From positions 1 to 47,379 of the forward strand of contig JAGAGD010000014.1 in NCBI GenBank assembly GCA_017627765.1: 47,379 nucleotides of DNA, given 5' to 3'. A program made the position numbers and the translations under genes. This document shows, piece by piece, positions 1 to 6,934 of the stretch. The first letter of the stretch is position 1, and each line of letters begins with the position of its first letter. The notes beneath the pieces are model-generated. The model was not told the DNA's origin, did no database searches, and saw only the letters and a list, made by a program, of their open reading frames with translations. The stretch comes from Prevotella sp. GTDB taxonomy: Bacteria; Bacteroidota; Bacteroidia; Bacteroidales; Bacteroidaceae.

Positions 1-1
1 C

Positions 2-409
2 ATTGAAGGTGACAAAAGACGTACAGAACTTGTTATTGGTACACCAAAGACCAAAAACTCTATCCGAGAGATACCTGTCAGCAAGGAACTTATGAAACTT
101 ATCCGTCCCCTAAAGAAGCTGATGAATGATGACTACTTTGTAATAACCAATGAGGCAAAGCCGACAGAGCCGCGTACCTACCGCAACTATTACAAGCAAC
201 TACTGAAACAACTCGGCATCCCGGATTTAAAGTTTCACGGGCTTCGCCACTCATTTGCCACAAGATGCATTGAAAGCCAGTGTGACTATAAGACCGTAAG
301 TGTAATTCTGGGCCATGCCAACATCAGCACAACTCTCAACCTTTACGTTCACCCTAATATGGACCAAAAGAAAAAATGCATCAACAAAATGTTCAAATCG
401 TTGAAATGA
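2..409 (+). CDS. Tyrosine recombinase/integrase, C-terminal part (cut by window edge)
   Basis: The reading frame is open from the first bases of the window, so this is the C-terminal ~135 residues of a longer protein; an internal ATG at 92 is not a real start. It shows the catalytic half of a tyrosine recombinase: the HGLRHSFATR box (His-x-x-Arg), the GHANISTT box, and LYVHP carrying the presumed nucleophilic Tyr. The tail (NMDQKKKCINKM) resembles integrases of Tn916-like and Bacteroidales mobile elements. It probably integrates and excises the mobilizable element that fills 1-6.7 kb. The core-binding N-terminus and the distal attachment site would lie left of the window. Family assignment is firm; which element it serves is inferred from position. 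Confidence 0.9.
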   Translation: MEGDKRRTELVIGTPKTKNSIREIPVSKELMKLIRPLKKLMNDDYFVITNEAKPTEPRTYRNYYKQLLKQLGIPDLKFHGLRHSFATRCIESQCDYKTVSVILGHANISTTLNLYVHPNMDQKKKCINKMFKSLK

Positions 410-432
410 ATCTACTAGTTCAAAAATGGGAA

Positions 433-577
433 GTAGCAGAAAAACTTTAATGAGTAGCAGAAAAAGGTAGCAGAAAAGGTGTATGTAAACTGCAGAAAGG
501 TGTATGTAAAAGCGAATGTAAACGTCACAGAAAACATTAATGCCACAGAAAACGTCACAGAAAACGTCACAGAAAAT
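433..577 (+). repeat. Degenerate 12-bp tandem repeats
   Basis: Successive short units are visible: GTAGCAGAAAA three times, GGTGTATGTAAA twice and GTCACAGAAAAC-like units four times, most spaced about 12 bp. In one frame the last group reads Val-Thr-Glu-Asn repeats, a linker I recall from Bacteroidales AlbA/RecG-like ATP-binding proteins just before their C-terminal winged helix. The frame is broken several times, so this looks like the decayed linker of a larger gene. Confidence 0.7.
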
Positions 578-743
578 TATCGACTTGATAAAGGAGGATC
601 CTTATATTTCAACCTCTAAAATGGCTGAAATAATAGGTGTTGACAGGAGAAACATTGCAAGAAACATCAAGAAACTAAAAGAACAAGGTGCCGTTCGTCG
701 AGTTGGTCCAGACAAAGGTGGCTTCTGGGAAGTAATAGTTTAA
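540..743 (+). CDS. Winged-helix DNA-binding fragment (possible remnant of a larger gene)
   Basis: This encodes 67 residues. After TSQK repeats (residues 4-12) comes a winged helix: helix IIDLIKED, then ISTSKMAEIIGVDRRNIARNIKKLKEQG as helix-turn-helix, and a wing RRVGPDKGGFWEVIV. That ending is characteristic of the C-terminus of AlbA_2/RecG-like ATP-binding proteins in Bacteroidales. No N-terminal ATP-binding part is present, because the integrase ends only 130 bp upstream and repeats fill the gap. It may be a free-standing small regulator or, more likely, the surviving 3' end of a deleted gene. No consensus promoter was seen directly upstream. Confidence 0.55.
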   Translation: MPQKTSQKTSQKIIDLIKEDPYISTSKMAEIIGVDRRNIARNIKKLKEQGAVRRVGPDKGGFWEVIV

Positions 744-768
744 GCCTTGGTGTTCAAGCAATATTATA

Positions 769-805
769 AAAAGCCCAACTGATTCACTTGGTCAGCTGGG
801 CTTTT
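769..805. terminator. Bidirectional intrinsic terminator
   Basis: AAAAGCCCAACTGA pairs with TCAGCTGGGCTTTT across a short loop, with one G-T pair, and has A and T tracts on the two flanks. It sits between two convergent genes and can end both. Confidence 0.85.
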
Positions 806-818
806 CATTGTTAGTGTA

Positions 819-1409
819 TTACCGAATGGCGGAGAGCAGAGCATTACCACCGAAGTAGATAGCAAGACATACGGCCACTTCAAAGATTCCTATGGTCCAC
901 CAGAAAACTTTGTTGGATAGCCAAACTCCCTTGTTATTGTGGACTACAGATTTGAGGTGGTCGTTCTGCGCATTCCATTCCTGGCGTTGCTGAAGCCGAT
1001 GTTGCTCCAACAGATTGTTGGCTTGCTGTATCAAATCGTCGACACGTTTTTTGACTTCCTCAAAGGAGTCTGGAGTAATCTTTGCTGGTATGACCATGTT
1101 TTCAATCTGCTGCTTCAAATCAGTGATATAGTCTGCAACGTCACCGAGTTTCGAGCAACCAGTCTCGATAACTTTTCCAAGTTCGATCATGCGGTCACAC
1201 ATCTCCTTGGCAGAGGTGATGTGACTATCCAAATCAGAAATGGCTTGGCGCAATACCTCGATCTTTGCATCCAGTCGTTTCTCTTCCTGATCGAACTCAT
1301 GCTGATGGTCTATAGAACTCAACATGTGTTTGACAGGGTTTGCAGTGTCCTCAGGCATTGGTGGTGGCACTGGGATTTCTTGGTTGATGTTGTATTTCTT
1401 CATAGGCAT
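819..1409 (-). CDS. Coiled-coil protein with C-terminal membrane anchor, mobilization-associated
   Basis: This 196-residue protein has a proline-rich start (PVPPPMPE), a long charged helical middle (~35-150, heptad-like, likely coiled coil) and a single hydrophobic segment near the C-terminus (~169-190, FWWTIGIFEVAVCLAIYFGG). It starts 6 bp downstream of the relaxase stop and is last in the leftward mobilization operon. Position suggests a helper that links the relaxosome to the membrane or coupling machinery, but no conserved motif proves this. I do not recognise a named family. Confidence 0.75.
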   Translation of the reverse strand: MPMKKYNINQEIPVPPPMPEDTANPVKHMLSSIDHQHEFDQEEKRLDAKIEVLRQAISDLDSHITSAKEMCDRMIELGKVIETGCSKLGDVADYITDLKQQIENMVIPAKITPDSFEEVKKRVDDLIQQANNLLEQHRLQQRQEWNAQNDHLKSVVHNNKGVWLSNKVFWWTIGIFEVAVCLAIYFGGNALLSAIR

Positions 1410-1415
1410 GTTGTT

Positions 1416-2639
1416 TTATCTACCTCGGCTCCGTCTTATTTTGGGCTTTGGTGTTGTTACCATGGAATGGGCCATCTGCGCACAATGCTTTGCCCATTCC
1501 CAATCATCATCGTCATCCTTTCCCCAGCCAGAGGATGGAGATGTTCCACCTCCACCGCAACTTTCAGATATAGATGTGGCAGCATCAATGTAGCTGGCGA
1601 AAAGCAAAAGAGCCACATCGATAATGTGGTTGGCCGTTTCGTCATTGACCTTGAAACTGGCAACTTCAGCATTCATAGCATCAAAAGCCTTGTCGGGAAT
1701 ATCAATGGAATAGGTGTGACCATCCACATTTACTTTGCGGAGGCAATAGAAAGGTTGCTCGGCTTTTGGCAACACCTTTGGCTGAGGAATAACAGTGTGT
1801 ATTGGACCATTGGAAAGTCCTGAATGAGGTTGGTTCTCATTAGAAGTCAATGGATGTAGCTTACGCCATGTCGATTCAATCTTTGAGGGCATCAAGTTGC
1901 GACCCTTTCCCAACTCAGACGACTTGTAAATGGAGTTGCCCATGCGGACGGTATAACCTCTTACTACTCCATTGGAGTCATAACGTAGTTTTAGGTCGTA
2001 ACCTTTGGCTGCGAGTTTCCGAACATAGACATCCCATGAGAACCAGGACATGGCTTTAAGTGCACTCATACAATCAAGCGTGATTCTCTCTTTGTTTTCA
2101 TCGGAACGCTGCTCTGCTTGTACCCATCCACGTTGGCGTGTCACTTCATTGGCGGCCATCGTGGCCCGGATACCGATGTCGTGATCATCGTTGACGTTAC
2201 CATCCATGTCAATGCGATTACAGTCGAGATGCATGTGGACGATGCCCGACTTACTGTCACGATGAAGAGAGACGATGTATTGAGAGTTGGCGATGTTAGT
2301 ACCAGCAGCGGAGATGCGGCCAGTCTTTTTTGAGAGGTCTATGCCATCGAATGCCTTAATAAAGTCTTCTGCCAGTTTCTCCCAATCGGCAAGAGTGAAG
2401 CCTTCGGTTTCTTCCCTTGCAGGAGAAATCTCTATACGCATCATGAAGTTCTTCATCGGGCGATGCTTCGAACGCTTATACTGAAACTTCATCTGGTGAG
2501 CCTGCATGTGTGCCCACCATGCTTCCACCTCAACGTCCTTGGGAAGATGGTTGAGTTTGACTATCTCAGCCATTCCCAATCGAGTAATATAGTCGATGGA
2601 AATACTTCCATGTGAAATGGATCTTGCTTTGGCTATCAT
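1416..2639 (-). CDS. Relaxase / mobilization nuclease (MobA-BmgA type)
   Basis: The 407-residue protein opens with MIAKARSISHG and Tyr17, the usual N-terminus of Bacteroidales relaxases, followed by EIVKLNHLP. The three-histidine metal motif is intact: His126-x-Asp128 then His135-Met-His137, continuing LDCNRID. It should nick the element's oriT and stay covalently bound to the 5' end through a Tyr during mobilization. The N-terminal ~200 residues form the nuclease; the rest is less conserved, with an acidic and glycine-rich stretch near residues 365-385. It follows the MobC-like gene by 3 bp, so the two are probably translated together. Confidence 0.9.
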   Translation of the reverse strand: MIAKARSISHGSISIDYITRLGMAEIVKLNHLPKDVEVEAWWAHMQAHQMKFQYKRSKHRPMKNFMMRIEISPAREETEGFTLADWEKLAEDFIKAFDGIDLSKKTGRISAAGTNIANSQYIVSLHRDSKSGIVHMHLDCNRIDMDGNVNDDHDIGIRATMAANEVTRQRGWVQAEQRSDENKERITLDCMSALKAMSWFSWDVYVRKLAAKGYDLKLRYDSNGVVRGYTVRMGNSIYKSSELGKGRNLMPSKIESTWRKLHPLTSNENQPHSGLSNGPIHTVIPQPKVLPKAEQPFYCLRKVNVDGHTYSIDIPDKAFDAMNAEVASFKVNDETANHIIDVALLLFASYIDAATSISESCGGGGTSPSSGWGKDDDDDWEWAKHCAQMAHSMVTTPKPKIRRSRGR

Positions 2640-2642
2640 AGG

Positions 2643-3020
2643 CTATTCTGATAATTGACGTTCGATTTCATACCAGCGACGGATAAGTTTATCGGTCGCA
2701 AGAATCCAATAGTTCATGAAGTTCGTGTCACGAAAGTAGAGTAACAGTTCTTCCTGGCTTTTGCCACTAAGAGCATTTTTGATGTGCACGATATCGCCAC
2801 GGGCATCTGCCAAGCTGATGAAGGCTTCAGTCTCTTGTTCCGTAAGATGGAGTTTGGGACTGTGTCCTACAACACATCTGCGAATATACCTACTTGGCGA
2901 CATCGCACATAACTTAGCCTTCGCCTCTATTTCTTGTTTCTCTTTCGCTGATAACCGGAATGCCAAGCGACATTCCAAACAAGGTCTTTCGACGGTCTTT
3001 TTATGTGAGCTCTTTTTCAT
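2643..3020 (-). CDS. MobC-like relaxosome accessory protein (ribbon-helix-helix)
   Basis: The 125-residue protein has a basic N-terminus, then RLAFRLSAKEKQEIEAKAKLCAMSPSRYIRR, the strand-helix-helix pattern of MobC-type ribbon-helix-helix proteins, and a helical C-terminal half. Such proteins bind oriT and help the relaxase open the nick site. It lies directly between the putative oriT (3059-3139) and the relaxase, the usual arrangement in Bacteroides mobilizable elements. The ATG at 3020 is the only sensible start. Confidence 0.82.
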   Translation of the reverse strand: MKKSSHKKTVERPCLECRLAFRLSAKEKQEIEAKAKLCAMSPSRYIRRCVVGHSPKLHLTEQETEAFISLADARGDIVHIKNALSGKSQEELLLYFRDTNFMNYWILATDKLIRRWYEIERQLSE

Positions 3021-3058
3021 TGTTGATTCTGTTTTTTGATGGATAATTGTTAATCTGA

Positions 3059-3139
3059 TGCGAGCCTGCGAGCGTCTGCAAGAAAGCCAATAAGCGAACT
3101 AACAGCGAAGCCGTTTGTTCGACATTGGCACTTCTTGCA
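3059..3139. other. Putative origin of transfer (oriT)
   Basis: This non-coding gap lies between the primase and mobC. It has two direct copies of TGCGAGC (3059-3065, 3067-3073), then a long imperfect inverted repeat. TGCAAGAA (3077-3084) pairs with TTCTTGCA (3132-3139), AGCCAAT pairs with ATTGGC just inside, and GCGAAC pairs with GTTCG closer to the centre. Nested inverted repeats beside a mobC-relaxase pair are what an oriT is expected to look like. The nick site cannot be placed by eye. Confidence 0.55.
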
Positions 3140-3153
3140 TAGCACTCACAAGT

Positions 3154-4038
3154 TCATTCATGTTTATTCTCAATCCAGCATAAAAGGTCATTGACATCTT
3201 TGAAGTCGTCAAAATGCTCTGACATGCTTACCACATTATCGCCATATGTTTCTACGAGTTTTGCATGGGTTTCACGCCCTGCGTGGTCGTTGTCGAGAAA
3301 CGAATAGATGTGGTCATAACCTTCAAGCAGGGGGATGGCTTTTGGCAGATTTGTGACGGAGTTCAAGATGATAAAATCCTGATCCTCGCTTATACGGCCG
3401 TATGCATATCCACGCTTTTTCATGGTTAGGAATGACAGATAATCCATGAAACCCTCAAAGACGCTGCACTCGCTACGGTGCTGCTCGCGCCGGATGACTG
3501 AGATATCCTTTGGAGGTATACAACCTTTGAAGAAAGGATTGCGCAGTTCGCTTCCGCCAGATTTGTTAGGAAACCCAATGGCAAAATATCGCTTGTCGCC
3601 AAGAGAATAATGGGTCTCGTTGCAATGCTGGCGACAGATGTCGATGTCAACCTTGCGTTTCCTAATATAGTCTTCCAACGCGAAATGTGTCAGAGGTTTT
3701 GTTTCTACGTCCTTGAAACTTGGTTCCGAAGACTGTCGATGGCTGGAAGAATGTGGAATCACAGCCGTGGCGGGTGTCTCACGCTCAATATGTTTGAGCA
3801 CATGGGAAATGTCATTGACGTGGTAATACAATATGGCAAAGTCGATAATGCTACCACCACGGCCTATTCCGAAATCATACCATTGGTTTCGGTCGGTGTT
3901 GACTTTGAACGATGGCGTACTTTCGCTGTGCAACGGCGAATGATACCACAACTTATTACCCCTTTGTCGAGCAGGAGTGTGTCCGAGTGACTGCAAGAAA
4001 TCTTCCAGTCGTATTTGCTTAGCTTGTTCAATGGTCAT
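3154..4038 (-). CDS. Toprim-domain primase of mobile element
   Basis: I chose the ATG at 4038 (294 residues); an upstream GTG would overlap the previous gene by a further 42 bp. The N-terminus has the CHC2-like fold signature of Bacteroidales element primases (KLWYHSPLHSESTPSFKVN, then WYDFGIGRGG) but lacks the zinc-binding cysteines. The C-terminal half is a Toprim domain: SVFEGFMDYLSF gives the catalytic Glu and FLDNDHAGRE the Asp-x-Asp pair. It probably primes replication of the excised or transferred element. Its start overlaps the ATPase gene by 11 bp, suggesting coupled translation. Confidence 0.85.
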   Translation of the reverse strand: MTIEQAKQIRLEDFLQSLGHTPARQRGNKLWYHSPLHSESTPSFKVNTDRNQWYDFGIGRGGSIIDFAILYYHVNDISHVLKHIERETPATAVIPHSSSHRQSSEPSFKDVETKPLTHFALEDYIRKRKVDIDICRQHCNETHYSLGDKRYFAIGFPNKSGGSELRNPFFKGCIPPKDISVIRREQHRSECSVFEGFMDYLSFLTMKKRGYAYGRISEDQDFIILNSVTNLPKAIPLLEGYDHIYSFLDNDHAGRETHAKLVETYGDNVVSMSEHFDDFKDVNDLLCWIENKHE

Positions 4039-5134
4039 AATCAAAGAGGTTTTGATGGTTAGGTTTATGTTGATTCTCACTATATATGCCCCATGCTAAA
4101 CTGTACGTCTTGTCTTGTTTGACAATAATATCACGGGACATCAGCCACTTGTTGAGTGTGACCAGGGTATTGCGCCCACGTTCAAAGCCGATGGAAGCAT
4201 AACCGTGCTTCAAGGCAACAATCAGATTGTTGTAACCTTGGATGGTGCCCTTCTCGAAAGCAATGCAAAGAGCTTCTTTGTGCTTCTCATCAGGCAGTTC
4301 CGTAAGTGCAATGCGCTCCGTTTTCTGTTGGCATTCATAGCCAACAACCAATTCCGGCAAGGAGTCCTCATTGATACGGAATGCGAACGGCTCAAAGTCC
4401 TTGTCACGGATATGCATGGCTTTTACCTCACTGATGTTGGCATCCGTCTGGCACTTTGTCACCTGCAAGACAGTCTCTGCCTTGTTGTTTAACTCGGTTC
4501 CGATATGACCACGGGTATTGTCATCACCTTTATTTAGATGGAGGACTGTATGAATGTGCAGATTGTAGCTGCTCGACCATCGCATCAGCAAATTGATGAT
4601 TTCCGTGGATTCCGTAGGATTGTTGATGTCATACATCAGGTCACGTATACCATCAATAACAACCAAGCCGATACCTTCAATGTTGGAAAGCATATAGTCA
4701 ATGACTGTTCTCCGTTTCTCTGGTGACAGTTCACGCATGGCCACGAAAAGAAGATAGGGACAATCAGCATCTGTCGGCAATTCGGCCAATCGCAGAATAC
4801 GTTTCATCACCTTCTGGCAATGGAACTTACTTTGCTCTGTGTCAATGTATAGTATCTTGCGCTTGTCTTCAGGGAATGATGCCGAGTAGCACAGCACCTC
4901 ACGATTGGTAAGGGCTGCAGCTACAATGGCCGATACATTAAAGGTCTTCTTGCTTTTAGCCTTACCTGTGGATGCACTGAAATTACCAAGCGTACCGATG
5001 GTGGAACCGTTCACCCGAAGAGTTTCAGGTGGGACGGTGTACTCATCGGTTACTTTCAAGTGGATGGACTGCCAGATGACACGGAACTCGTCCTTAGTCA
5101 TCGACTCGTTGGGATTATAGTTACGTGTTTCCAT
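4028..5134 (-). CDS. RepA-like RecA-fold ATPase (element replication)
   Basis: The 368-residue protein has a Walker A-like loop at residues 53-64 (SASTGKAKSKKT) followed by FNVSAIVAAA, and a Walker B strand at about 155-165 (GLVVIDGIRDLMYD). This matches the AAA/RepA-type helicases that pair with a Toprim primase in Bacteroidales mobilizable elements. The C-terminal ~100 residues resemble a winged helix (TLVTLNKWLMSRDIIVKQDKTYSL). It likely unwinds element DNA for replication. It lies 3 bp downstream of the HTH gene and overlaps the primase, so it is inside one operon. Confidence 0.85.
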   Translation of the reverse strand: METRNYNPNESMTKDEFRVIWQSIHLKVTDEYTVPPETLRVNGSTIGTLGNFSASTGKAKSKKTFNVSAIVAAALTNREVLCYSASFPEDKRKILYIDTEQSKFHCQKVMKRILRLAELPTDADCPYLLFVAMRELSPEKRRTVIDYMLSNIEGIGLVVIDGIRDLMYDINNPTESTEIINLLMRWSSSYNLHIHTVLHLNKGDDNTRGHIGTELNNKAETVLQVTKCQTDANISEVKAMHIRDKDFEPFAFRINEDSLPELVVGYECQQKTERIALTELPDEKHKEALCIAFEKGTIQGYNNLIVALKHGYASIGFERGRNTLVTLNKWLMSRDIIVKQDKTYSLAWGIYSENQHKPNHQNLFDYDH

Positions 5135-5137
5135 TGC

Positions 5138-5422
5138 CTACTTTCGATTAAGTAAATACTTCTGTGTTTCACTGGCAATCTGTGCTTGAGTCTTGACCGG
5201 GTTCTGGCGTAACCATTCTTCGAGGATGTTCTTCTCGAAATAGATCATCTTGCCCTGAGGCTTGTAGTGTGGAATGAGACCCGCCGAGGTTAACTTGTAG
5301 AGATAACTCTTCGACAAGGATAGGAACTTGCTGGCTTCATCGAAGCTCAGTACGTTCTTGGATGCATAGACGAGGGACTCCAGTTCCTCGATGCGTTGCT
5401 CAATTGACTTATTAGCGTCCAT
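5138..5422 (-). CDS. Excisionase-like helix-turn-helix protein
   Basis: The 94-residue protein has a short coiled N-terminus (EQRIEELESLV) followed by a MerR/excisionase-type HTH: LSFDEASKFLSLSKSYLYKLTSAGLIPHYKPQGKMIYFEKNILEEWL. This is the HTH_17 pattern of Xis-like proteins of Bacteroidales elements. It is the first gene of the leftward module and could both control the operon and help excision. Product type is firm; the excision role is inferred. Confidence 0.85.
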   Translation of the reverse strand: MDANKSIEQRIEELESLVYASKNVLSFDEASKFLSLSKSYLYKLTSAGLIPHYKPQGKMIYFEKNILEEWLRQNPVKTQAQIASETQKYLLNRK

Positions 5423-5484
5423 ATTTCTATAATTATTAAATGAGACAATAGGAGTGCGCGCCCTCCGAAATTTGAATTCGGGGG

Positions 5485-5492
5485 CAAAGGTA
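5485..5492 (-). promoter_or_regulatory. Bacteroidetes -7 box upstream of the mobilization operon
   Basis: Read leftward, TACCTTTG matches TAnnTTTG. Predicted transcription starts about 55 bp before the HTH gene. No good -33 TTTG was seen at the expected distance, so the promoter may need an activator. Confidence 0.55.
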
Positions 5493-5576
5493 TCGCTAAT
5501 AAGTTTGAAGATTGTTTGACAATGTTTGATGTGTCAACCCATTGTCAATGTTTTTGTGCTTCTTAGATGTCTTTTC

Positions 5577-6500
5577 CTATTCTGAAAGTCCTTTCAGATT
5601 GTTGATATACTGATTTATTTTAGCAAACTTCCCTTTCATTAGAATGTCCCGGCAATGATTGACAGCCGTGGATATATCCGTTTGGTTTACAAAGGAATCT
5701 TTCTGCGACGAAAGGAAAAGGTTGTTCTTGTAGATAGCCGATTGCCATTTTTCAGTAATATATGAGTGGTTGGAAAGTTGGTCGAAGAAAAATGCTAACA
5801 GACGATTATTGCTTGACCTGAGCGGAGCTATGGGCTGACAATCAAAGATGGATTTCAGTTGTTCAAAGGTCACTTCGCCACCTTTGAACATCCGCACCTC
5901 ATTGACACAATCTACCAGGGAGTTAATTTGTTGGTCGTTTAACGAGTGGTCAAAAGTGTATTTCTCAACTTGAGCATTTTTGGTGGCAGGTTCAGTTATC
6001 GATTCGGGGTTAGAGGAAACAGAGTTTTCACCTTTCTCCATCACGATGTAAGAACTAAGGTTCCTTTGGTCATTCCTCTTTTTGAGAAACCGAGTGTACT
6101 TTTCATTGACTACAACCTGATAGACAACAGAGAAGTAGGGGAATGACTCATCAAAAATGGTGTTGTCTTTGCAAAAATCATCGTATGTGGCAAGGCTATG
6201 GTTGTGAAACCATTTACGTTTCTCTTCCATAGTCAAGGACTCAATGAATGTACTTTCCCAAAGATAGTTGGGAAGGTGCATGTAGTTCTTGATGCTACGA
6301 ACAGCAGGGAACTTGGAATAGATGGCAGCGAGTTCATCCAGGGCATGGGTGTACTCGCTCCGCTCAACTTCTGCCAAATCATTAACCGGAAGAACTTCTG
6401 CTTTGCGTTCAATGGTATCTTCTAGCGAACGCAGCGTTTGCTGGATGCAGTAATCCAGCGTCTGTTGAATCTTGGCTATTGCCTGTTCCTGTTCGTTCAT
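5577..6500 (-). CDS. Uncharacterised protein of the mobile element
   Basis: I chose the ATG at 6500 (307 residues); a TTG ten codons upstream lies inside the predicted promoter. The protein is soluble and mostly helical, with a coiled N-terminus (EQEQAIAKIQQTLDYC) and a C-terminal region rich in Asn, Gln and Phe. I recognise no catalytic motif. Many Bacteroidales mobilizable elements carry an unassigned ORF of this size next to the excisionase gene. It is the element gene closest to the tRNA-Leu junction. Confidence 0.7.
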   Translation of the reverse strand: MNEQEQAIAKIQQTLDYCIQQTLRSLEDTIERKAEVLPVNDLAEVERSEYTHALDELAAIYSKFPAVRSIKNYMHLPNYLWESTFIESLTMEEKRKWFHNHSLATYDDFCKDNTIFDESFPYFSVVYQVVVNEKYTRFLKKRNDQRNLSSYIVMEKGENSVSSNPESITEPATKNAQVEKYTFDHSLNDQQINSLVDCVNEVRMFKGGEVTFEQLKSIFDCQPIAPLRSSNNRLLAFFFDQLSNHSYITEKWQSAIYKNNLFLSSQKDSFVNQTDISTAVNHCRDILMKGKFAKINQYINNLKGLSE

Positions 6501-6527
6501 ACTATGACTTAACTGATATTTACGGTG

Positions 6528-6535
6528 CAAAGATA
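6528..6535 (-). promoter_or_regulatory. -7 box for the 307-residue element gene
   Basis: Read leftward, TATCTTTG is a full TAnnTTTG match about 28 bp before the ATG at 6500. The -33 region is weak. Confidence 0.55.
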
Positions 6536-6675
6536 GTCAAATTCAGTGAGAAAAGGAAAGAAATGGGTGATGTACTACGTTTCTTTAACTTTTCATCTTC
6601 CCTCTTTTCGTTTCTTTGACCAAATTTCTGTTATACGTTCAAAATTAACACCTTTTTAACACCTCAGAAAAAGAA

Positions 6676-6708
6676 AACACCTTGTAAATCAACGATTTAC
6701 AAGGTGTT
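6676..6708 (-). terminator. Perfect 15-bp hairpin after tRNA-Leu; possible element boundary
   Basis: AACACCTTGTAAATC and its exact complement are separated by 3 bases. Read leftward, the hairpin is followed by TTTTCTTTTT, so it works as an intrinsic terminator for the tRNA. It begins six bases past the tRNA 3' end, where tRNA-targeting integrases usually recombine, so part of it may belong to the attachment site. Confidence 0.8.
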
Positions 6709-6713
6709 CTAAG

Positions 6714-6795
6714 TACCCAGAGCCGGGGTCGAACCGGCACGGGTTGCCCCACTGGTGTTTGAGACCAGCGCGTCTACCGATTCCGCCATCTGGGC
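6714..6795 (-). tRNA. tRNA-Leu (anticodon CAA)
   Basis: Read leftward, the 82-nt gene folds as a class II tRNA. The acceptor GCCCAGA pairs with TCTGGGT, closing with a G-U. The D-arm contains AATCGGTAGAC. The anticodon stem CTGGT/ACCAG has loop CTCAAAC, giving anticodon CAA. A long variable arm and the T-arm GCCGGTTCGACCCCGGC follow, and CCA is not encoded. Leucine tRNA genes are known integration targets of Bacteroides elements such as NBU1. Confidence 0.95.
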
Positions 6796-6808
6796 TACTT
6801 TGCGGCTG

Positions 6809-6839
6809 CAAAGGTATGTATTATTTTTGAAACGGCAAA
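6809..6839 (-). promoter_or_regulatory. Promoter of tRNA-Leu
   Basis: Read leftward, TTTG (6839-6836), 19 bases, then TACCTTTG (6816-6809). This is a full match to the Bacteroidetes housekeeping promoter, placed about 13 bp before the tRNA. Confidence 0.8.
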
Positions 6840-6934
6840 GAAAGTTGGATATTTTTTTAGTTTCCCGCTTTCTTATTCTTTATTTTTCCTGTTTTGACTT
6901 TGCTGCTTTATGTCTTCAGTTGGTTTTTTATATG

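Noticed and set aside
433-577. CRISPR array
   Set aside because: The 12-bp units have no spacers, decay quickly and read as a protein linker; no cas genes are present anywhere in the window.
939-1823. Long plus-strand reading frame of 294 codons
   Set aside because: It lies antisense to the relaxase and the coiled-coil protein, has no recognisable domains and spans their junction. It is a shadow of those genes.
6676-6708. Hairpin beside tRNA-Leu as a proven attachment site
   Set aside because: No second copy of this sequence exists in the visible part of the element, so it is listed only as a terminator and possible boundary.
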